Numbered from the stretch's first letter, positions 32,692-42,870 are shown. The stretch is 64,000 nucleotides of DNA from Mucilaginibacter sp. (GCA_028288025.1 JAQBOM010000031.1:62001-126000); one strand, 5' to 3'. Notes: generated by a model from the letters alone, not told the origin. A program made the numbers and translations.

Positions 32692-34023
32692 TTAAACTTT
32701 CGGCAGCTTATAACCATTGTGGTACTCCTTCATCATGTATTGTTTGTTAATGGCGTGATCGGTAAAGGCATGGTCGGCTTGGTTCCATTCCAATTTTTTA
32801 CCACTGCGGTAAGCAATATTTCCCATTTGCGCCACGGTTGCCACATGCGCGGCAGCCTGTACTGAACAATGCAGATCATCCAGCTTACGCGACTTAACAA
32901 CGCTCACAAAATTTTCCCAATGCTTATCTATTCCGTTATCCGACACTTTTACCAGCGGCATGCTCACTTTGCTTTTGCTTCTGCCTTCTTCAACCACTTC
33001 CCATCCATTGCGGTTTAATATGAGGGTACCGTTGTTACCGATATAAGCAATACCGTGATCCCGGTTGTATGACCCGTTATCGATGCCCATAGCCGAATCC
33101 CAAACCATATTGAAGCCGTCAAATTCGTATATGGTTGTCAGTGTATCAGGTGTTTCTTCCAATAGTTCAGGATACGCATAGCGGCCGCCGAGCGCCGAAA
33201 TAGATTTTGGCACAGGCGAGCCCATTCCAAGCAACCCGTAATCCAGCAAATGGACGCCCCAATCCGTCATTAACCCTCCGGCATAATCCCAAAACCAGCG
33301 AAAATTAAAATGAAACCGGCTGGCGTTGAACGGCTGCGTTTTAGCAGGGCCCAGCCATGCGGCATAATTTACGCCCGGCGGCGGTTGGGTATCCGGAATA
33401 ACGGGGCCGGGTTTCATCCACCCCTGGTAACACCAAACCTTTACTGTACGGATGTTTCCTAACTGACCGCCTTTTACAAAATCGACGGCATCTCTGAAAT
33501 GCTGTTGGCTGCGCTGCCACTGGCCGGCCTGCACCACCCGGTTATACCGCTGCTGCGCTTTTACCATCGCGTTGCACTCGCCTATCGAGTTACCGATCGG
33601 CTTTTCGCAATAAACATCCTTGCCTGCTTCACAGGCATGCATCATAATGAGGGCGTGCCAATGGTCGGGCGTACCTATCACCACGGCATCAATGTCCTTT
33701 TGATCCAAAAGCTGGCGATAATCTTCATACCGCCTGATTTTAGATGTATCGTAGTTCATTTTGGCGAGGTCGTTCATCCGCTTATCCAGCACATTTTTAT
33801 CGACATCGCAAATGGCAACCAGGTTAACGCCAGGGATTTTTAAGGCGGATGTGACGTCTGTCCAACCCATACCGTTTATGCCGATCGCGCCGATGTTAAG
33901 CTGGTCGCTTGGTGCGATACGGGTTTTAAAAATGGCAAATGCCTGGTTATTTATAGTCGATGCCAGCAACCCGCCGCCGGCTATAATAGCCGATTTCTGC
34001 AAAAAATCCCTGCGTGAACTCAT
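32692..34023 (-). CDS. Tat-exported Gfo/Idh/MocA family oxidoreductase
   Basis: 443 residues from the ATG at 34023, chosen because MSSRRDFLQKSAIIAGGG is a complete twin-arginine signal; an upstream in-frame ATG at 34083 would bury it. The N-terminal Rossmann domain (NIGAIGINGMGWTDV, VAICDVDKNVL) is followed by the family EKP motif (DVYCEKPIGNSIGEC) and GTPDHWHALI. The C-terminal domain has DYAGGLMTDWGVHLLDYG. NAD(P)-dependent sugar or polyol oxidoreductases and some glycoside-processing enzymes share this fold. The exact substrate is unknown. The glycosidase neighbours suggest sugar processing in the periplasm. Confidence 0.92.
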   Translation of the reverse strand: MSSRRDFLQKSAIIAGGGLLASTINNQAFAIFKTRIAPSDQLNIGAIGINGMGWTDVTSALKIPGVNLVAICDVDKNVLDKRMNDLAKMNYDTSKIRRYEDYRQLLDQKDIDAVVIGTPDHWHALIMMHACEAGKDVYCEKPIGNSIGECNAMVKAQQRYNRVVQAGQWQRSQQHFRDAVDFVKGGQLGNIRTVKVWCYQGWMKPGPVIPDTQPPPGVNYAAWLGPAKTQPFNASRFHFNFRWFWDYAGGLMTDWGVHLLDYGLLGMGSPVPKSISALGGRYAYPELLEETPDTLTTIYEFDGFNMVWDSAMGIDNGSYNRDHGIAYIGNNGTLILNRNGWEVVEEGRSKSKVSMPLVKVSDNGIDKHWENFVSVVKSRKLDDLHCSVQAAAHVATVAQMGNIAYRSGKKLEWNQADHAFTDHAINKQYMMKEYHNGYKLPKV

Positions 34024-34104
34024 AAGTTTATTTGAATTGGTTGGGATAAATGTAGATTTATTTACGGGATATAAAAAGGGCATTAAATTGCGGAAAGAAA
34101 CGGG

Positions 34105-34461
34105 TTATTGGGAACACCTCTTCAAAAAATCCCCGTCAATGATCAGCAGCTTTACGCCGCTTTCGGTGACAGACCGATGCGAGCTTAACTCGTCGGACAC
34201 GATATAGCTCATTCCTTTCGCCAGGCGAAAGCTTTCTCCGTTTTCCAGTTCGGTTGTAAATTCTCCTTCCAGACAATAAACGACATGCCCTTTCCGGCAC
34301 CAATGGTCGGCCAGGTAGCCCTTACTGTATTCAACCAACCGAACACGCAAACCTTTAAATTGTATGGTTTGCCACCAGGCAGTCCCGGTTGTGCCGGGAT
34401 GCGATGTTTTTGGAATATTATCCCAGTTTACTGTTTGGAATGGGATGTCGTCAAAGTCCAT
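34105..34461 (-). CDS. DHCW-motif cupin-fold protein
   Basis: 118 residues, a single cupin barrel. Motif 1 contains YLADHWCRKGHVVYCLEGEF, matching the small family known by its DHCW-type motif; ELENGESFRLAKGMSYIV follows. It probably binds a metal through the His residues; no enzymatic activity is known to me. 16 nt separate it from the YqaE-type gene upstream on the same strand, so they may be co-transcribed. Confidence 0.8.
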   Translation of the reverse strand: MDFDDIPFQTVNWDNIPKTSHPGTTGTAWWQTIQFKGLRVRLVEYSKGYLADHWCRKGHVVYCLEGEFTTELENGESFRLAKGMSYIVSDELSSHRSVTESGVKLLIIDGDFLKRCSQ

Positions 34462-34476
34462 AGGATATGATCAGGT

Positions 34477-34725
34477 TTAATAACGCCGCCTGGTTGCCCA
34501 CACCAACTGCCGGTGGCGCCTGTCATCGTAATATTTACTCACCACCAATATGGCGTGGATAATTCCCGGTACCCATAAAAACAGGGTTAAGATAATGTTT
34601 AATATAAACGAGCCGATTTTACCGGTAGTTAATATGGCTATCGGCGGGCACAAAAAGCATAAAAAGTAGCGCATGATCATTTGTACATTAAAGTTTGTGT
34701 CAACGGGTAAATCAAAGTAATACAT
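34477..34725 (-). CDS. YqaE/Pmp3 family membrane protein
   Basis: 82 residues. The core MRYFLCFLCPPIAILTTGK, with a second helix LNIILTLFLWVPGIIHAIL, is the two-helix Pmp3/YqaE signature associated with membrane potential and salt stress. The start may be Met16 or Met18 (34680 or 34674), since the first 15 residues are not conserved in the family. It is upstream of the cupin gene. Confidence 0.85.
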   Translation of the reverse strand: MYYFDLPVDTNFNVQMIMRYFLCFLCPPIAILTTGKIGSFILNIILTLFLWVPGIIHAILVVSKYYDDRRHRQLVWATRRRY

Positions 34726-34916
34726 GTTTATATATGATAAAAATGGTAATGCTTTGTTACGCTTTATTTCAAATCAGACAGCGGTCGATCGATCCACCAC
34801 ACTGAAACAGAAGCGTTTAAGTCAGTTTTCCACAACAAATCAGTTTAACCAGCCGTAAAAAGGAATTATGACCATATCTATTTTAATAAACCTAAAGTAC
34901 TGTAGCAATTTAACAA

Positions 34917-36206
34917 ATGAAAACTATTTTTTATTTCAAAGAAAAGATAGACAAATGCTGTTTAACTTTTTATAGATCAGTAGATGGACTAATTACATTT
35001 TTGCTTAAAAGTTTAGTTTTGTCCATAATAAATGAAAAACTAATACTTTCATCGTCGTTTTTGCTTCTTTTCAACCTGCAACTTGGCCATGCCCAAAACA
35101 ATCTGAACAGCATTGCCATAACCCCGATTCAGGGGGTTAAAACCTTTTCCACTTATAATAATCCATTAAAAGGCAGTTTTTATGGCGCCGAGCTTGCTTA
35201 TCAGCTCAATATGGGTAGTAATAATGCAGATTGGGTGCGCCTGCTTCACGTAAAAGATATCGGACTTATAGCTACTTATTTTAACCTGGGAGATATATCC
35301 ATTGCCGGAAAGCAGGGCATCAGGGGATCATTTGGAAATAATTATGGTATTACCAGTTGCTTAAACCTGTCGCTTTTTGAAACGGACAAAATAAGTTTAA
35401 TATTTTCTCCCGGTATTGGGATTGGTTATTCTACTCAAACTTTTTACACTACTGATAATCCTATTGTTGGCAGTCATATCAATTTGGCTATCCGGGCGGG
35501 TTTAAAATTAGAAACCCCGATCTCTTCGTCAACAAGAATACAAGCGGGCGTTAATTTTTCCCACTATTCAAATGCTTCAACTCAGTTGCCTAACGATGGT
35601 TTAAATAACGTATATGCATCGTTGGGGGTTGTCCGGGATATTGATCATAGCGGCCCTACCACACAAAAAACAACTTTTGGGATTGACAATAAACATTCGT
35701 TTGAGTTTAGCCTTGGTGTAGGCAGGCGTGGATTTGTAAAAACAGGTCTATTTAAAAATCCGGAAACGGGTGTTAATATGTATTTAACAGATTCAGCGGC
35801 GCAAAAAAAAACAGCATCAAACTTGTACCAGGCGGCCCTTTATGCAGGATATAGTTATCGCTTAAACCAGCTTCTAAGTTTAAAAATAGGAACAGACGCT
35901 GTTTATTATTCCAAGACCTTTTCATGGGATAACTTCTTTAGAACGTACCAGGGATCTGGAACATCCTATGACCATTTAAGCGTAGGTTTAAGTGCAGGAA
36001 CCGATATATGGCTGGGCAGGCTTGCATTTACGGCAAATTACGGCTACTACCTGCACTATAACAGCTTGTATCCTATACATTTTTATTCAGCGATCGGCGG
36101 AAAATATTACATTACAAACCGGTTAGCGTTAAGCACTGTATACCGTTCGCACAGTTCCGGACCGCATTATGTCAGTTCCGGTGTACTTTTTACTTTACCT
36201 GAATAG
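34917..36206 (+). CDS. Acyloxyacyl hydrolase, PagL-like outer-membrane protein
   Basis: 429 residues. A long N-terminus with a late signal sequence (IINEKLILSSSFLLLFNLQLGHAQ) precedes a beta-barrel-like region. SHYSNAS near residue 220 matches the PagL catalytic His-Ser neighbourhood (H-x-SNA), with NDGLNN after it. A second half contains GIDNKHSFEFSLGVGRRGF and closes on STVYRSHSSGPHYVSSGVLFTL. PagL enzymes remove the 3-O acyl chain from lipid A in the outer membrane. The length (about twice PagL) suggests extra strands, as in Bacteroidota relatives. It converges on the GH30 gene, 27 nt apart. Confidence 0.75.
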   Translation: MKTIFYFKEKIDKCCLTFYRSVDGLITFLLKSLVLSIINEKLILSSSFLLLFNLQLGHAQNNLNSIAITPIQGVKTFSTYNNPLKGSFYGAELAYQLNMGSNNADWVRLLHVKDIGLIATYFNLGDISIAGKQGIRGSFGNNYGITSCLNLSLFETDKISLIFSPGIGIGYSTQTFYTTDNPIVGSHINLAIRAGLKLETPISSSTRIQAGVNFSHYSNASTQLPNDGLNNVYASLGVVRDIDHSGPTTQKTTFGIDNKHSFEFSLGVGRRGFVKTGLFKNPETGVNMYLTDSAAQKKTASNLYQAALYAGYSYRLNQLLSLKIGTDAVYYSKTFSWDNFFRTYQGSGTSYDHLSVGLSAGTDIWLGRLAFTANYGYYLHYNSLYPIHFYSAIGGKYYITNRLALSTVYRSHSSGPHYVSSGVLFTLPE

Positions 36207-36233
36207 TATTAACCGGCAATGCGGTTTTCATAC

Positions 36234-37700
36234 CTACTCAATCACCAGCGTTGCAATTGAATGTGCCGGGCTGGTCGTTTTTGCTGCCTTGCCTTTAACC
36301 CACAAATAGTAGCTAATATTTTCGTCGGTTTTGTTCATTACCACCACGGCTATTTTACCGTCGGGATTAATATAGGCAGTACTTAAAAGCTTATCGCGGC
36401 TGGCGGCGCTAACAATGCGCTTAGCACCAGGATGTATGAATTTTGAAAAATGCCCCATGTAATAATACGAGTTGGTATAGATCAGGCTGCCATCCCGGGT
36501 ATCGGCATGCACCGGAGCAAAGCAAAAATTCCCTACGTGATTCGGTCCGCCTTTTTCATCAAGTAAAACATTCCAGTCGGTCCAGCCGACGGTGCCCGCG
36601 TTAAAGTCGTTGATCATTGACATACCATATTTTTCGCCGAGGTCCCAGTCGTGTAACCTGTTGAAATCAAACCGTTCGGCGCAGCCCTCGGTAAATATCA
36701 ATTTTTTATCAGGGAAAGATTGCGCCACGCGCCTTTCATTTTCGAAGTTCATTCCCGCGCCGGTCCAGGTTTCGTACCAGTGATAGCCTACCCCCCAAAC
36801 ATATTTGGCTGCTGCCGGATCTTCAAGGATAGTGCTGGCACGCTGGTACAACAGGTCGCGGTTGTGGTCCCAAACGATCAGTTTTTTACCCGATAAACCC
36901 GATTTGTATAAAGTTGGGCCCAGAAAATTTTTAACAAAGTCGCGTTCGTCTTCGGCGGTGTACAGGCACGACTCCCATGTTTGGGTCGCCATTGGCTCGT
37001 TTTGTACAGACAGTCCCCAAACGGGTATACCGGCCTTTTCGTAAGCGTTTATAAACTTCACATAAAAATTTGCCCAGCTTTGGTCAAACTCATGTTTCAG
37101 CTTGCCGCCGTGCAAAACATCGTTATTGGTTTTCATCCATCCCGGCGGGCTCCACGGCGAAGCAAACAGCGTTAATTTGCCGCCCGCGGCTTTCATGGCC
37201 TCCTTAATAAAAGGGATGCGGTATGTTTTATCATGGCTGATATCAAATGATTTCAGCGACGCATCATTATCCTTTACATAACTGTAGCTACCGCTCGAAA
37301 AATCGCAGCTTTGAATATTGGTACGTGCAAGTGTGTAACCGATTCCTTTATCCTTATCAAAATATGCGATCAAAAATTCCTGTTGCTTGTCTTTTGGCAG
37401 TTTATAAAAAGTTTCGGCAGAGGCATCAGTTAGGGCCCCGCCTATGCCCAGCATGGTTTGAAATGTTTTCGAAGGATCGACGAACACGGCCACCTCTGTC
37501 TCAACCGGTTGCGGCTTATCGGTGAATTGAAGCGTTTCGGTTTTCGTTATCCTGTTATTGGTATTCTTAGCCGTTACATATACGGTTACTTTTTTATGGG
37601 CAACCGGCATTGGCGCACCGGTTTGGGCCGCGGCAATTGTTCCGGTTAGTAAAATGACAGCGGCAGAGATTAAGCGGGTAGCAACTATTTTTCTTTTCAT
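36234..37700 (-). CDS. Glycoside hydrolase family 30 (glucosylceramidase-type)
   Basis: 488 residues. A signal peptide (ISAAVILLTGTIAAAQ) is followed by a TIM barrel with the beta-sandwich split between the two ends. Acid/base Glu235 lies in LSVQNEPM and the nucleophile Glu338 in LIFTEGCAE; FASPWSPPGWMKTN precedes them. GH30 enzymes cleave beta-1,6-glucan, beta-glucosides or xylan; the subfamily cannot be fixed here. The neighbourhood of glycosidases points to extracellular polysaccharide use. Confidence 0.94.
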   Translation of the reverse strand: MKRKIVATRLISAAVILLTGTIAAAQTGAPMPVAHKKVTVYVTAKNTNNRITKTETLQFTDKPQPVETEVAVFVDPSKTFQTMLGIGGALTDASAETFYKLPKDKQQEFLIAYFDKDKGIGYTLARTNIQSCDFSSGSYSYVKDNDASLKSFDISHDKTYRIPFIKEAMKAAGGKLTLFASPWSPPGWMKTNNDVLHGGKLKHEFDQSWANFYVKFINAYEKAGIPVWGLSVQNEPMATQTWESCLYTAEDERDFVKNFLGPTLYKSGLSGKKLIVWDHNRDLLYQRASTILEDPAAAKYVWGVGYHWYETWTGAGMNFENERRVAQSFPDKKLIFTEGCAERFDFNRLHDWDLGEKYGMSMINDFNAGTVGWTDWNVLLDEKGGPNHVGNFCFAPVHADTRDGSLIYTNSYYYMGHFSKFIHPGAKRIVSAASRDKLLSTAYINPDGKIAVVVMNKTDENISYYLWVKGKAAKTTSPAHSIATLVIE

Positions 37701-37955
37701 GATTTTTAATCAAGACGAATAAAGGAAATCTGTGGTTTATGATTCAAATCTATTAAAGTTTTGAAAATAAGCAGGATTAATTTATAAATGAGAGGTGCCT
37801 ATTGCTATCGTTGTAACAAAACCGGACACTTACCGTTCGGATACGGAACAAATCCGCCTTCCGGTGCCGCGTTTTAAATACCTGATATACAAATATTTAA
37901 CGATTCGGCATGATGTTGCCTGTGGTATTTCACTGCATTTCCAAAACCAACTGAT

Positions 37956-40328
37956 ATGATACGGAATTTTTTAAAGGTCGCCATTCGCAATCTTTGGCGA
38001 AACAAGGGTTTCTCGGCTATTAACATTACCGGTTTGGCCGTCGGCATGGCGGCGGCGATGCTCATATTATTATGGGTGCAAAATGAAATAAGCTTCGACC
38101 GTTTTTACGAGAAAACGGACAATGTTTATCTCATGCACAGCCGGGACAAGGATAATGGAAAGCTTGCTGTTTGGAGCAAAACACCAGCGCTAATGTCCCC
38201 CGAGCTAAAAAAGGACTATCCTGAAGTTGAGGATGCGGCACGATTCAGGACCGTTTATTTTTTAATGACCGCCGGAGAAAAGCATCTGAACCCCGAAGGC
38301 GCTTTTGCCGATTCAACCTTTCTTTCGGTGTTAAATTTCCCTTTGCTTAAAGGCAACGGTAAAACCGCGTTAAACGGCAATCACAACATTGTTATCACAA
38401 AAAAATTATCGGTGACATTATTTGGCGACGATGACGCGATGGGTAAAACCGTGCGAATTGACAGCGCAGATAATTTTACGGTAACCGGCGTACTTAAAGA
38501 CTTGCCCGGCAATACCGAATTTACCTATCAATATTTACTGCCCTGGACCTATATAACCAAATTAGGATGGGACAAAAGCCAAAGCTGGAATAATTCAAAT
38601 GCAACTACCTATGTGTTGTTAAAGAACGGCACATCGCCAGCGGCGTTTAGCGAAAAGGTAAAAAACGTCATCAGGCGCCACATCAAAGAGGGTGATGGTT
38701 CAACAAGGGAAATAATTATCCAGCCGCTAAGCAAGGTACACCTCTATTCAAAAACCGAAAACGGTCAGTTTACGGGCGGGCGGATCGAAACCGTAAAATT
38801 ATTTGCTGTTATAGCGATCGTCATCTTAATTATCGCCTGCATTAATTTTATGAACCTGAGCACCGCCAGGAGCGAAAAACGGGCTAAAGAGGTGGGGATA
38901 CGAAAAGTTGTAGGTGCGCACAAAAACTCGCTGATCGCTCAGTTTATCGGCGAAAGCACAATGATCGCCATCATTGCTTTTTTTATTGCCGTGGTGCTGG
39001 TACAACTTAGCCTGAGCGGTTTTAACGGGATAGTCGGCGTGCCGCTGTCTATCAATTTCAGCGATCCGTACTGGTGGCTATTTGCGTTGGCATTTATTCT
39101 CTTTACCGGTTTTATGGCGGGCAGCTACCCGGCATTTTATCTTTCTTCCTCAAGGCCGACCGAGGTTTTAAAGGGCACTTTCAAAAAAGCAAATGCACTT
39201 ATAAATCCCCGTAAGGTTTTAGTCGTGATGCAATTTACATTTGCTATCGTCCTTATCATTTGTACCATTATCGTTGAGCGTCAGCTTCAATTTGCCCGCA
39301 ACCGGGACACTGGCTATAATAAAGGCAACCTGGCATATGTTTTTTCGCAAGGCGACGTGCTCAAAAATTACAACCTCATCAAACACGACTTGCTAAACAC
39401 CGGGGCAGCGGTTGGGGTTACAAAACTATTTTCGCCAATAACACGTGCATGGGGCACAACAACAGGCTTATCGTGGCCCGGAAGTACGGACGAAGACAAA
39501 AAAATTAATTTTTTACGGTTTGAAGCGGATGCCGATTTTGTAAAAACAACCGGAACCAGGTTACTGCAAGGCCGGGATATTGACCTGAACGTTTACCCTA
39601 CCGACAGTACGGCTTTATTGCTGAACGAAGCCGCAGTAAAGGCGATGCACTTGCAAAACCCGGTGGGTAAGCCGGTGCGGAACGAGAAGGGTGTAAACTG
39701 CCATGTTATTGGTGTAGTAAAAGATTTTATTGTTGAATCACCTTACGAAGAAATTAAGCCGATGGTAATACAGGGGCTGGCCTCCGGTTACCCGGTTGTG
39801 CACTTCAAGCTTAACCCGGCCAACTCTACTGCCGCCGACCTGGCAAAAGCCGAAAAGGTGTTTAAGCAATACAACCCGCAATATCCATTCGAATATGTTT
39901 TTGCAGATGAAGCGTATGCGCATAAATTTAAAGAAGAACAGAAAGACGGCACCCTGTCGGCACTTTTTGCAGGCCTTACCATTTTTATATCGTGCCTGGG
40001 GCTGTTTGGCCTGGCTACTTATATGGCTAAGAGCAGGATGAAGGAGATCAGCGTCCGAAAGGTGCTTGGTGCAACGGTAAGCAGCATAACTAAACTGTTA
40101 TCTGTTGATTTTATAAAGCTCATCCTGGTATCCATTATCATCGCTTCGCCGGTGGCCTGGTGGGCCATGAGCAAGTGGCTGCAGGGTTTTACCTATCGTA
40201 TATCTATCGAATGGTGGGTATTTGTGTTAGCCGGCGTTGGGGCGGTAGCCATCGCACTGCTTACCGTAAGCGTTCAATCAATAAAAGCCGCGTTAGCCAA
40301 TCCTGTGAAAAGTTTGCGGAGTGAGTAG
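37956..40328 (+). CDS. FtsX/MacB-type ABC transporter permease, copy 1
   Basis: 790 residues. MacB periplasmic core (MacB_PCD) domains alternate with two FtsX domains: N-terminal FLKVAIRNLWRNKGFSAINITGLAVGMAAAM, then INFMNLSTARSEKRAKEVGIRKVVGAHK near 290, GSYPAFYLSS near 390, and C-terminal MKEISVRKVLGATV and IKAALANPVKSLRSE. Four membrane helices per FtsX pair. Paralogues of this type work with separate ATPases in export of lipids or small molecules. No ATP-binding subunit is encoded next to it. The next gene is a full-length paralogue. Confidence 0.9.
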   Translation: MIRNFLKVAIRNLWRNKGFSAINITGLAVGMAAAMLILLWVQNEISFDRFYEKTDNVYLMHSRDKDNGKLAVWSKTPALMSPELKKDYPEVEDAARFRTVYFLMTAGEKHLNPEGAFADSTFLSVLNFPLLKGNGKTALNGNHNIVITKKLSVTLFGDDDAMGKTVRIDSADNFTVTGVLKDLPGNTEFTYQYLLPWTYITKLGWDKSQSWNNSNATTYVLLKNGTSPAAFSEKVKNVIRRHIKEGDGSTREIIIQPLSKVHLYSKTENGQFTGGRIETVKLFAVIAIVILIIACINFMNLSTARSEKRAKEVGIRKVVGAHKNSLIAQFIGESTMIAIIAFFIAVVLVQLSLSGFNGIVGVPLSINFSDPYWWLFALAFILFTGFMAGSYPAFYLSSSRPTEVLKGTFKKANALINPRKVLVVMQFTFAIVLIICTIIVERQLQFARNRDTGYNKGNLAYVFSQGDVLKNYNLIKHDLLNTGAAVGVTKLFSPITRAWGTTTGLSWPGSTDEDKKINFLRFEADADFVKTTGTRLLQGRDIDLNVYPTDSTALLLNEAAVKAMHLQNPVGKPVRNEKGVNCHVIGVVKDFIVESPYEEIKPMVIQGLASGYPVVHFKLNPANSTAADLAKAEKVFKQYNPQYPFEYVFADEAYAHKFKEEQKDGTLSALFAGLTIFISCLGLFGLATYMAKSRMKEISVRKVLGATVSSITKLLSVDFIKLILVSIIIASPVAWWAMSKWLQGFTYRISIEWWVFVLAGVGAVAIALLTVSVQSIKAALANPVKSLRSE

Positions 40329-40410
40329 ATTAGAGATTGGAAATTAGAGATTAGTTGAATCGGGGATACCCAAAAAAACGATCACAATCAATGACATAAT
40401 GACTAATGAC
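40328..40410. repeat. Intergenic word-repeat region (word about TAGAGATT / GTCATT)
   Basis: TTAGAGATTGGAAATTAGAGATTAG at the left is a direct repeat. The right part (CAATCAATGACATAATGACTAATGACC) has three TGAC words whose inverse, GTCATT, recurs just after the next gene at 42801. The inverted pairing inside the gap is weak. Confidence 0.4.
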
Positions 40411-40418
40411 CAACGAAA

Positions 40419-42800
40419 ATGATAAAAAACTATCTCAAAATCGCCTGGAGAAACCTTATTAAAAACAAGGTTTCTTCTTCGATCAACATCGGCGGGCTTG
40501 CCGTAGGCATGGCCGTGGTTATGCTGATCGGACTTTGGATCTACGATGAGCTATCGTTTGATACCTATCACAAAAATTACAGCCGCATTGCCCAGGTAAT
40601 ACAAAATGTTACCAATAACGGCGAGGTGCAAACCTGGCGGGGGATGCCCTATCCATTGGCTGCCGAACTTCGGAAAAGTTACGGCAGCGATTTTAAACGT
40701 GTAGTGATGAGCACGGGTTCCGGAAGTCATATCCTGGCGCTCGGCGATAAAAAACTGAACAAGTCCGGCGCGTTTTTAGAACCGCAGGGGCCCGAAATGT
40801 TTTCATTGAAAATGTTAAAAGGTTCACGAAATGCTTTAAATGACCCTTCATCCGCATTAATATCCCAATCAACAGCTATAGCCTATTTTGGGAATACCGA
40901 CCCTATGGGTAAGATATTGAGGATGGATAACCAGCAAAATCTAAAAGTAGCGGGGGTTTATGAAGACTTGCCAAAGAACTCCACCTTTTCGGATATGGCT
41001 TTTGTTGCGTCGTGGCAGTTGTTTGCAACCATAAACGAATTGAACAAGATGACGGAGCCGTGGCGTCCTAATTTCGTAAACTTATATGTGCAATTAGCAG
41101 ACAATGCCGATCTGGCCGGTGTATCATTAAAAATAAGGGATGTAAAGCTCCGCCATGTAAACGCGATGCTTGCCAAAAAGAAGCCTGCTTTATTTCTGCA
41201 GTCCATGAGCCAGTGGCATTTATATGATGAGTTTAAAAATGGCATTAATACCGGCGGGCGTATCCAGTATGTATGGCTGTTTGGTATCATCGGTATGTTT
41301 GTACTGCTGTTGGCCTGCATTAATTTTATGAACTTAAGTACTGCCCGATCCGAAAAACGGGCCCGCGAAGTGGGTATCCGCAAAGCGATAGGCTCGTTAC
41401 GAAGCCAGCTTATTTACCAGTTCTTTAGCGAATCATTACTATGCGCAATGCTGGCTTTTGCATTTTCGTTAGTATTGGTTCAGTTAAGCCTCCCGTTTTT
41501 TAACGGGGTTGCCGATAAGGAAATGTCGGTTCTTTGGAACAGTCCCTTATTTTGGATAATGAGCATAGGGTTCAGCTTAATAACCGGGTTAATAACAGGC
41601 AGTTACCCGGCATTTTATTTATCCTCATTTAAACCTATAAAAGTATTGAAAGGGTCGTTCAGGGTGGGTCGTTGGGCAGCAATTCCCCGTAAGGCGCTCG
41701 TAGTGATGCAATTTACTGTTTCGGTTACCCTGATCATAGGCACCATCGTGGTTTTCAGACAAATTCAGTACGCCAGGAACCGCCCGATCGGGTACACCCC
41801 CGATAACCTGGTTTATATGCCTATGGTTACTCCGGATATCCACAAAAACTTTGAAGCCGTAAAAGCCGACTTATTCAAATCAGGTTCTGTTGTTTCAATC
41901 GCTGAAGCTTCATCCTCGCCAACCGATAATGGGGGAAGCAGCAGCGGTTTTGATTGGCCGGGCAAGGATCCGAATCTAAGTGTCGACTTTCCGAAAAATG
42001 TCGTTTCGTATGATTATGGGAAAACGATCGGATGGCAGTTTAAGGAAGGCCGGGATTTTTCGAAAGAGTTTTTAACAGATTCAGCCGCTGTAATACTAAA
42101 TGAATCGGCGGTTAAATTTATGAGCCTGAAAAACCCTGTCGGCGCGACGATCAAATCGGATGGGCATCCGCTCAAAATCATCGGGGTGGTGAATGATATG
42201 GTTGTAGAATCCCCTTACGGGCAGGTAAGGCCAACCATTAATTTCCTCACAAAAGACCCCAACAACGTGGTGCTTGTAAAAATCAACCCCAAAATGAGCG
42301 CCGGCGAAGCTCTGGCGAAAATTGGCACTATATTCAAAACATACAATCCTGCGCAGCCATTCGAATATCGTTTTGTTGACCAGGATTATGCGAAAAAATT
42401 CGGCAACGAGGAGCGTATCGGCACACTGGCGGGCTTTTTTGCCAGCCTGGCCATATTTATCAGTTGCCTTGGCTTGTTTGGCATGGCTTCATTTATGGCC
42501 GAACAGCGCATAAAGGAAATAGGAGTGCGCAAAGTATTAGGCGCGTCGGTGTTTAATTTATGGCGACTACTGTCGAAGGATTTTGTGGTATTGGTTGTTA
42601 TTTCATTGCTGATGGCTATCCCGCTTGCTTATTATTTTATGCACGGCTGGCTGCAGCATTACCAGTATCGTACGGGCATGGCCTGGTGGATATTTATATC
42701 GGCAGGCACAGGCGCCATGCTGATCACCTTGCTTACCGTTAGCTACCAAAGCATAAAAGCTGCATTAGCCAACCCGGTTAAGAGTTTGAAAACGGAATAA
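40419..42800 (+). CDS. FtsX/MacB-type ABC transporter permease, copy 2
   Basis: 793 residues, paralogous to the preceding gene: YLKIAWRNLIKNKVSSSINIGGLAVGMAVVM, LACINFMNLSTARSEKRAREVGIRKAIGSLRS, GSYPAFYLSSFKPIKVLKGSF, and the ending KEIGVRKVLGASVFNLWRLLSKDF ... IKAALANPVKSLKTE. Both carry the INFMNLSTARSEKRA segment exactly. The tandem arrangement of near-equal-length permeases (about 90 nt apart) is common in Bacteroidota, where they follow an induced two-component or ATPase gene; none is seen here. Confidence 0.9.
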   Translation: MIKNYLKIAWRNLIKNKVSSSINIGGLAVGMAVVMLIGLWIYDELSFDTYHKNYSRIAQVIQNVTNNGEVQTWRGMPYPLAAELRKSYGSDFKRVVMSTGSGSHILALGDKKLNKSGAFLEPQGPEMFSLKMLKGSRNALNDPSSALISQSTAIAYFGNTDPMGKILRMDNQQNLKVAGVYEDLPKNSTFSDMAFVASWQLFATINELNKMTEPWRPNFVNLYVQLADNADLAGVSLKIRDVKLRHVNAMLAKKKPALFLQSMSQWHLYDEFKNGINTGGRIQYVWLFGIIGMFVLLLACINFMNLSTARSEKRAREVGIRKAIGSLRSQLIYQFFSESLLCAMLAFAFSLVLVQLSLPFFNGVADKEMSVLWNSPLFWIMSIGFSLITGLITGSYPAFYLSSFKPIKVLKGSFRVGRWAAIPRKALVVMQFTVSVTLIIGTIVVFRQIQYARNRPIGYTPDNLVYMPMVTPDIHKNFEAVKADLFKSGSVVSIAEASSSPTDNGGSSSGFDWPGKDPNLSVDFPKNVVSYDYGKTIGWQFKEGRDFSKEFLTDSAAVILNESAVKFMSLKNPVGATIKSDGHPLKIIGVVNDMVVESPYGQVRPTINFLTKDPNNVVLVKINPKMSAGEALAKIGTIFKTYNPAQPFEYRFVDQDYAKKFGNEERIGTLAGFFASLAIFISCLGLFGMASFMAEQRIKEIGVRKVLGASVFNLWRLLSKDFVVLVVISLLMAIPLAYYFMHGWLQHYQYRTGMAWWIFISAGTGAMLITLLTVSYQSIKAALANPVKSLKTE

Positions 42801-42852
42801 AAAGTCATTGGTCATTGGTTCATTAATATATTGGTTAGTGAACTGGTTGCTT
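42801..42852. repeat. Short word repeat after copy 2 (GTCATTGGTCATTGG)
   Basis: Direct copies of GTCATTG and TTGGTTAGTGAACTGGTT between the permease and DUF5655 genes. The word is the inverse of the TGAC words at 40380-40410. Confidence 0.4.
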
Positions 42853-42870
42853 TAAGTGGCATAATCGTTT

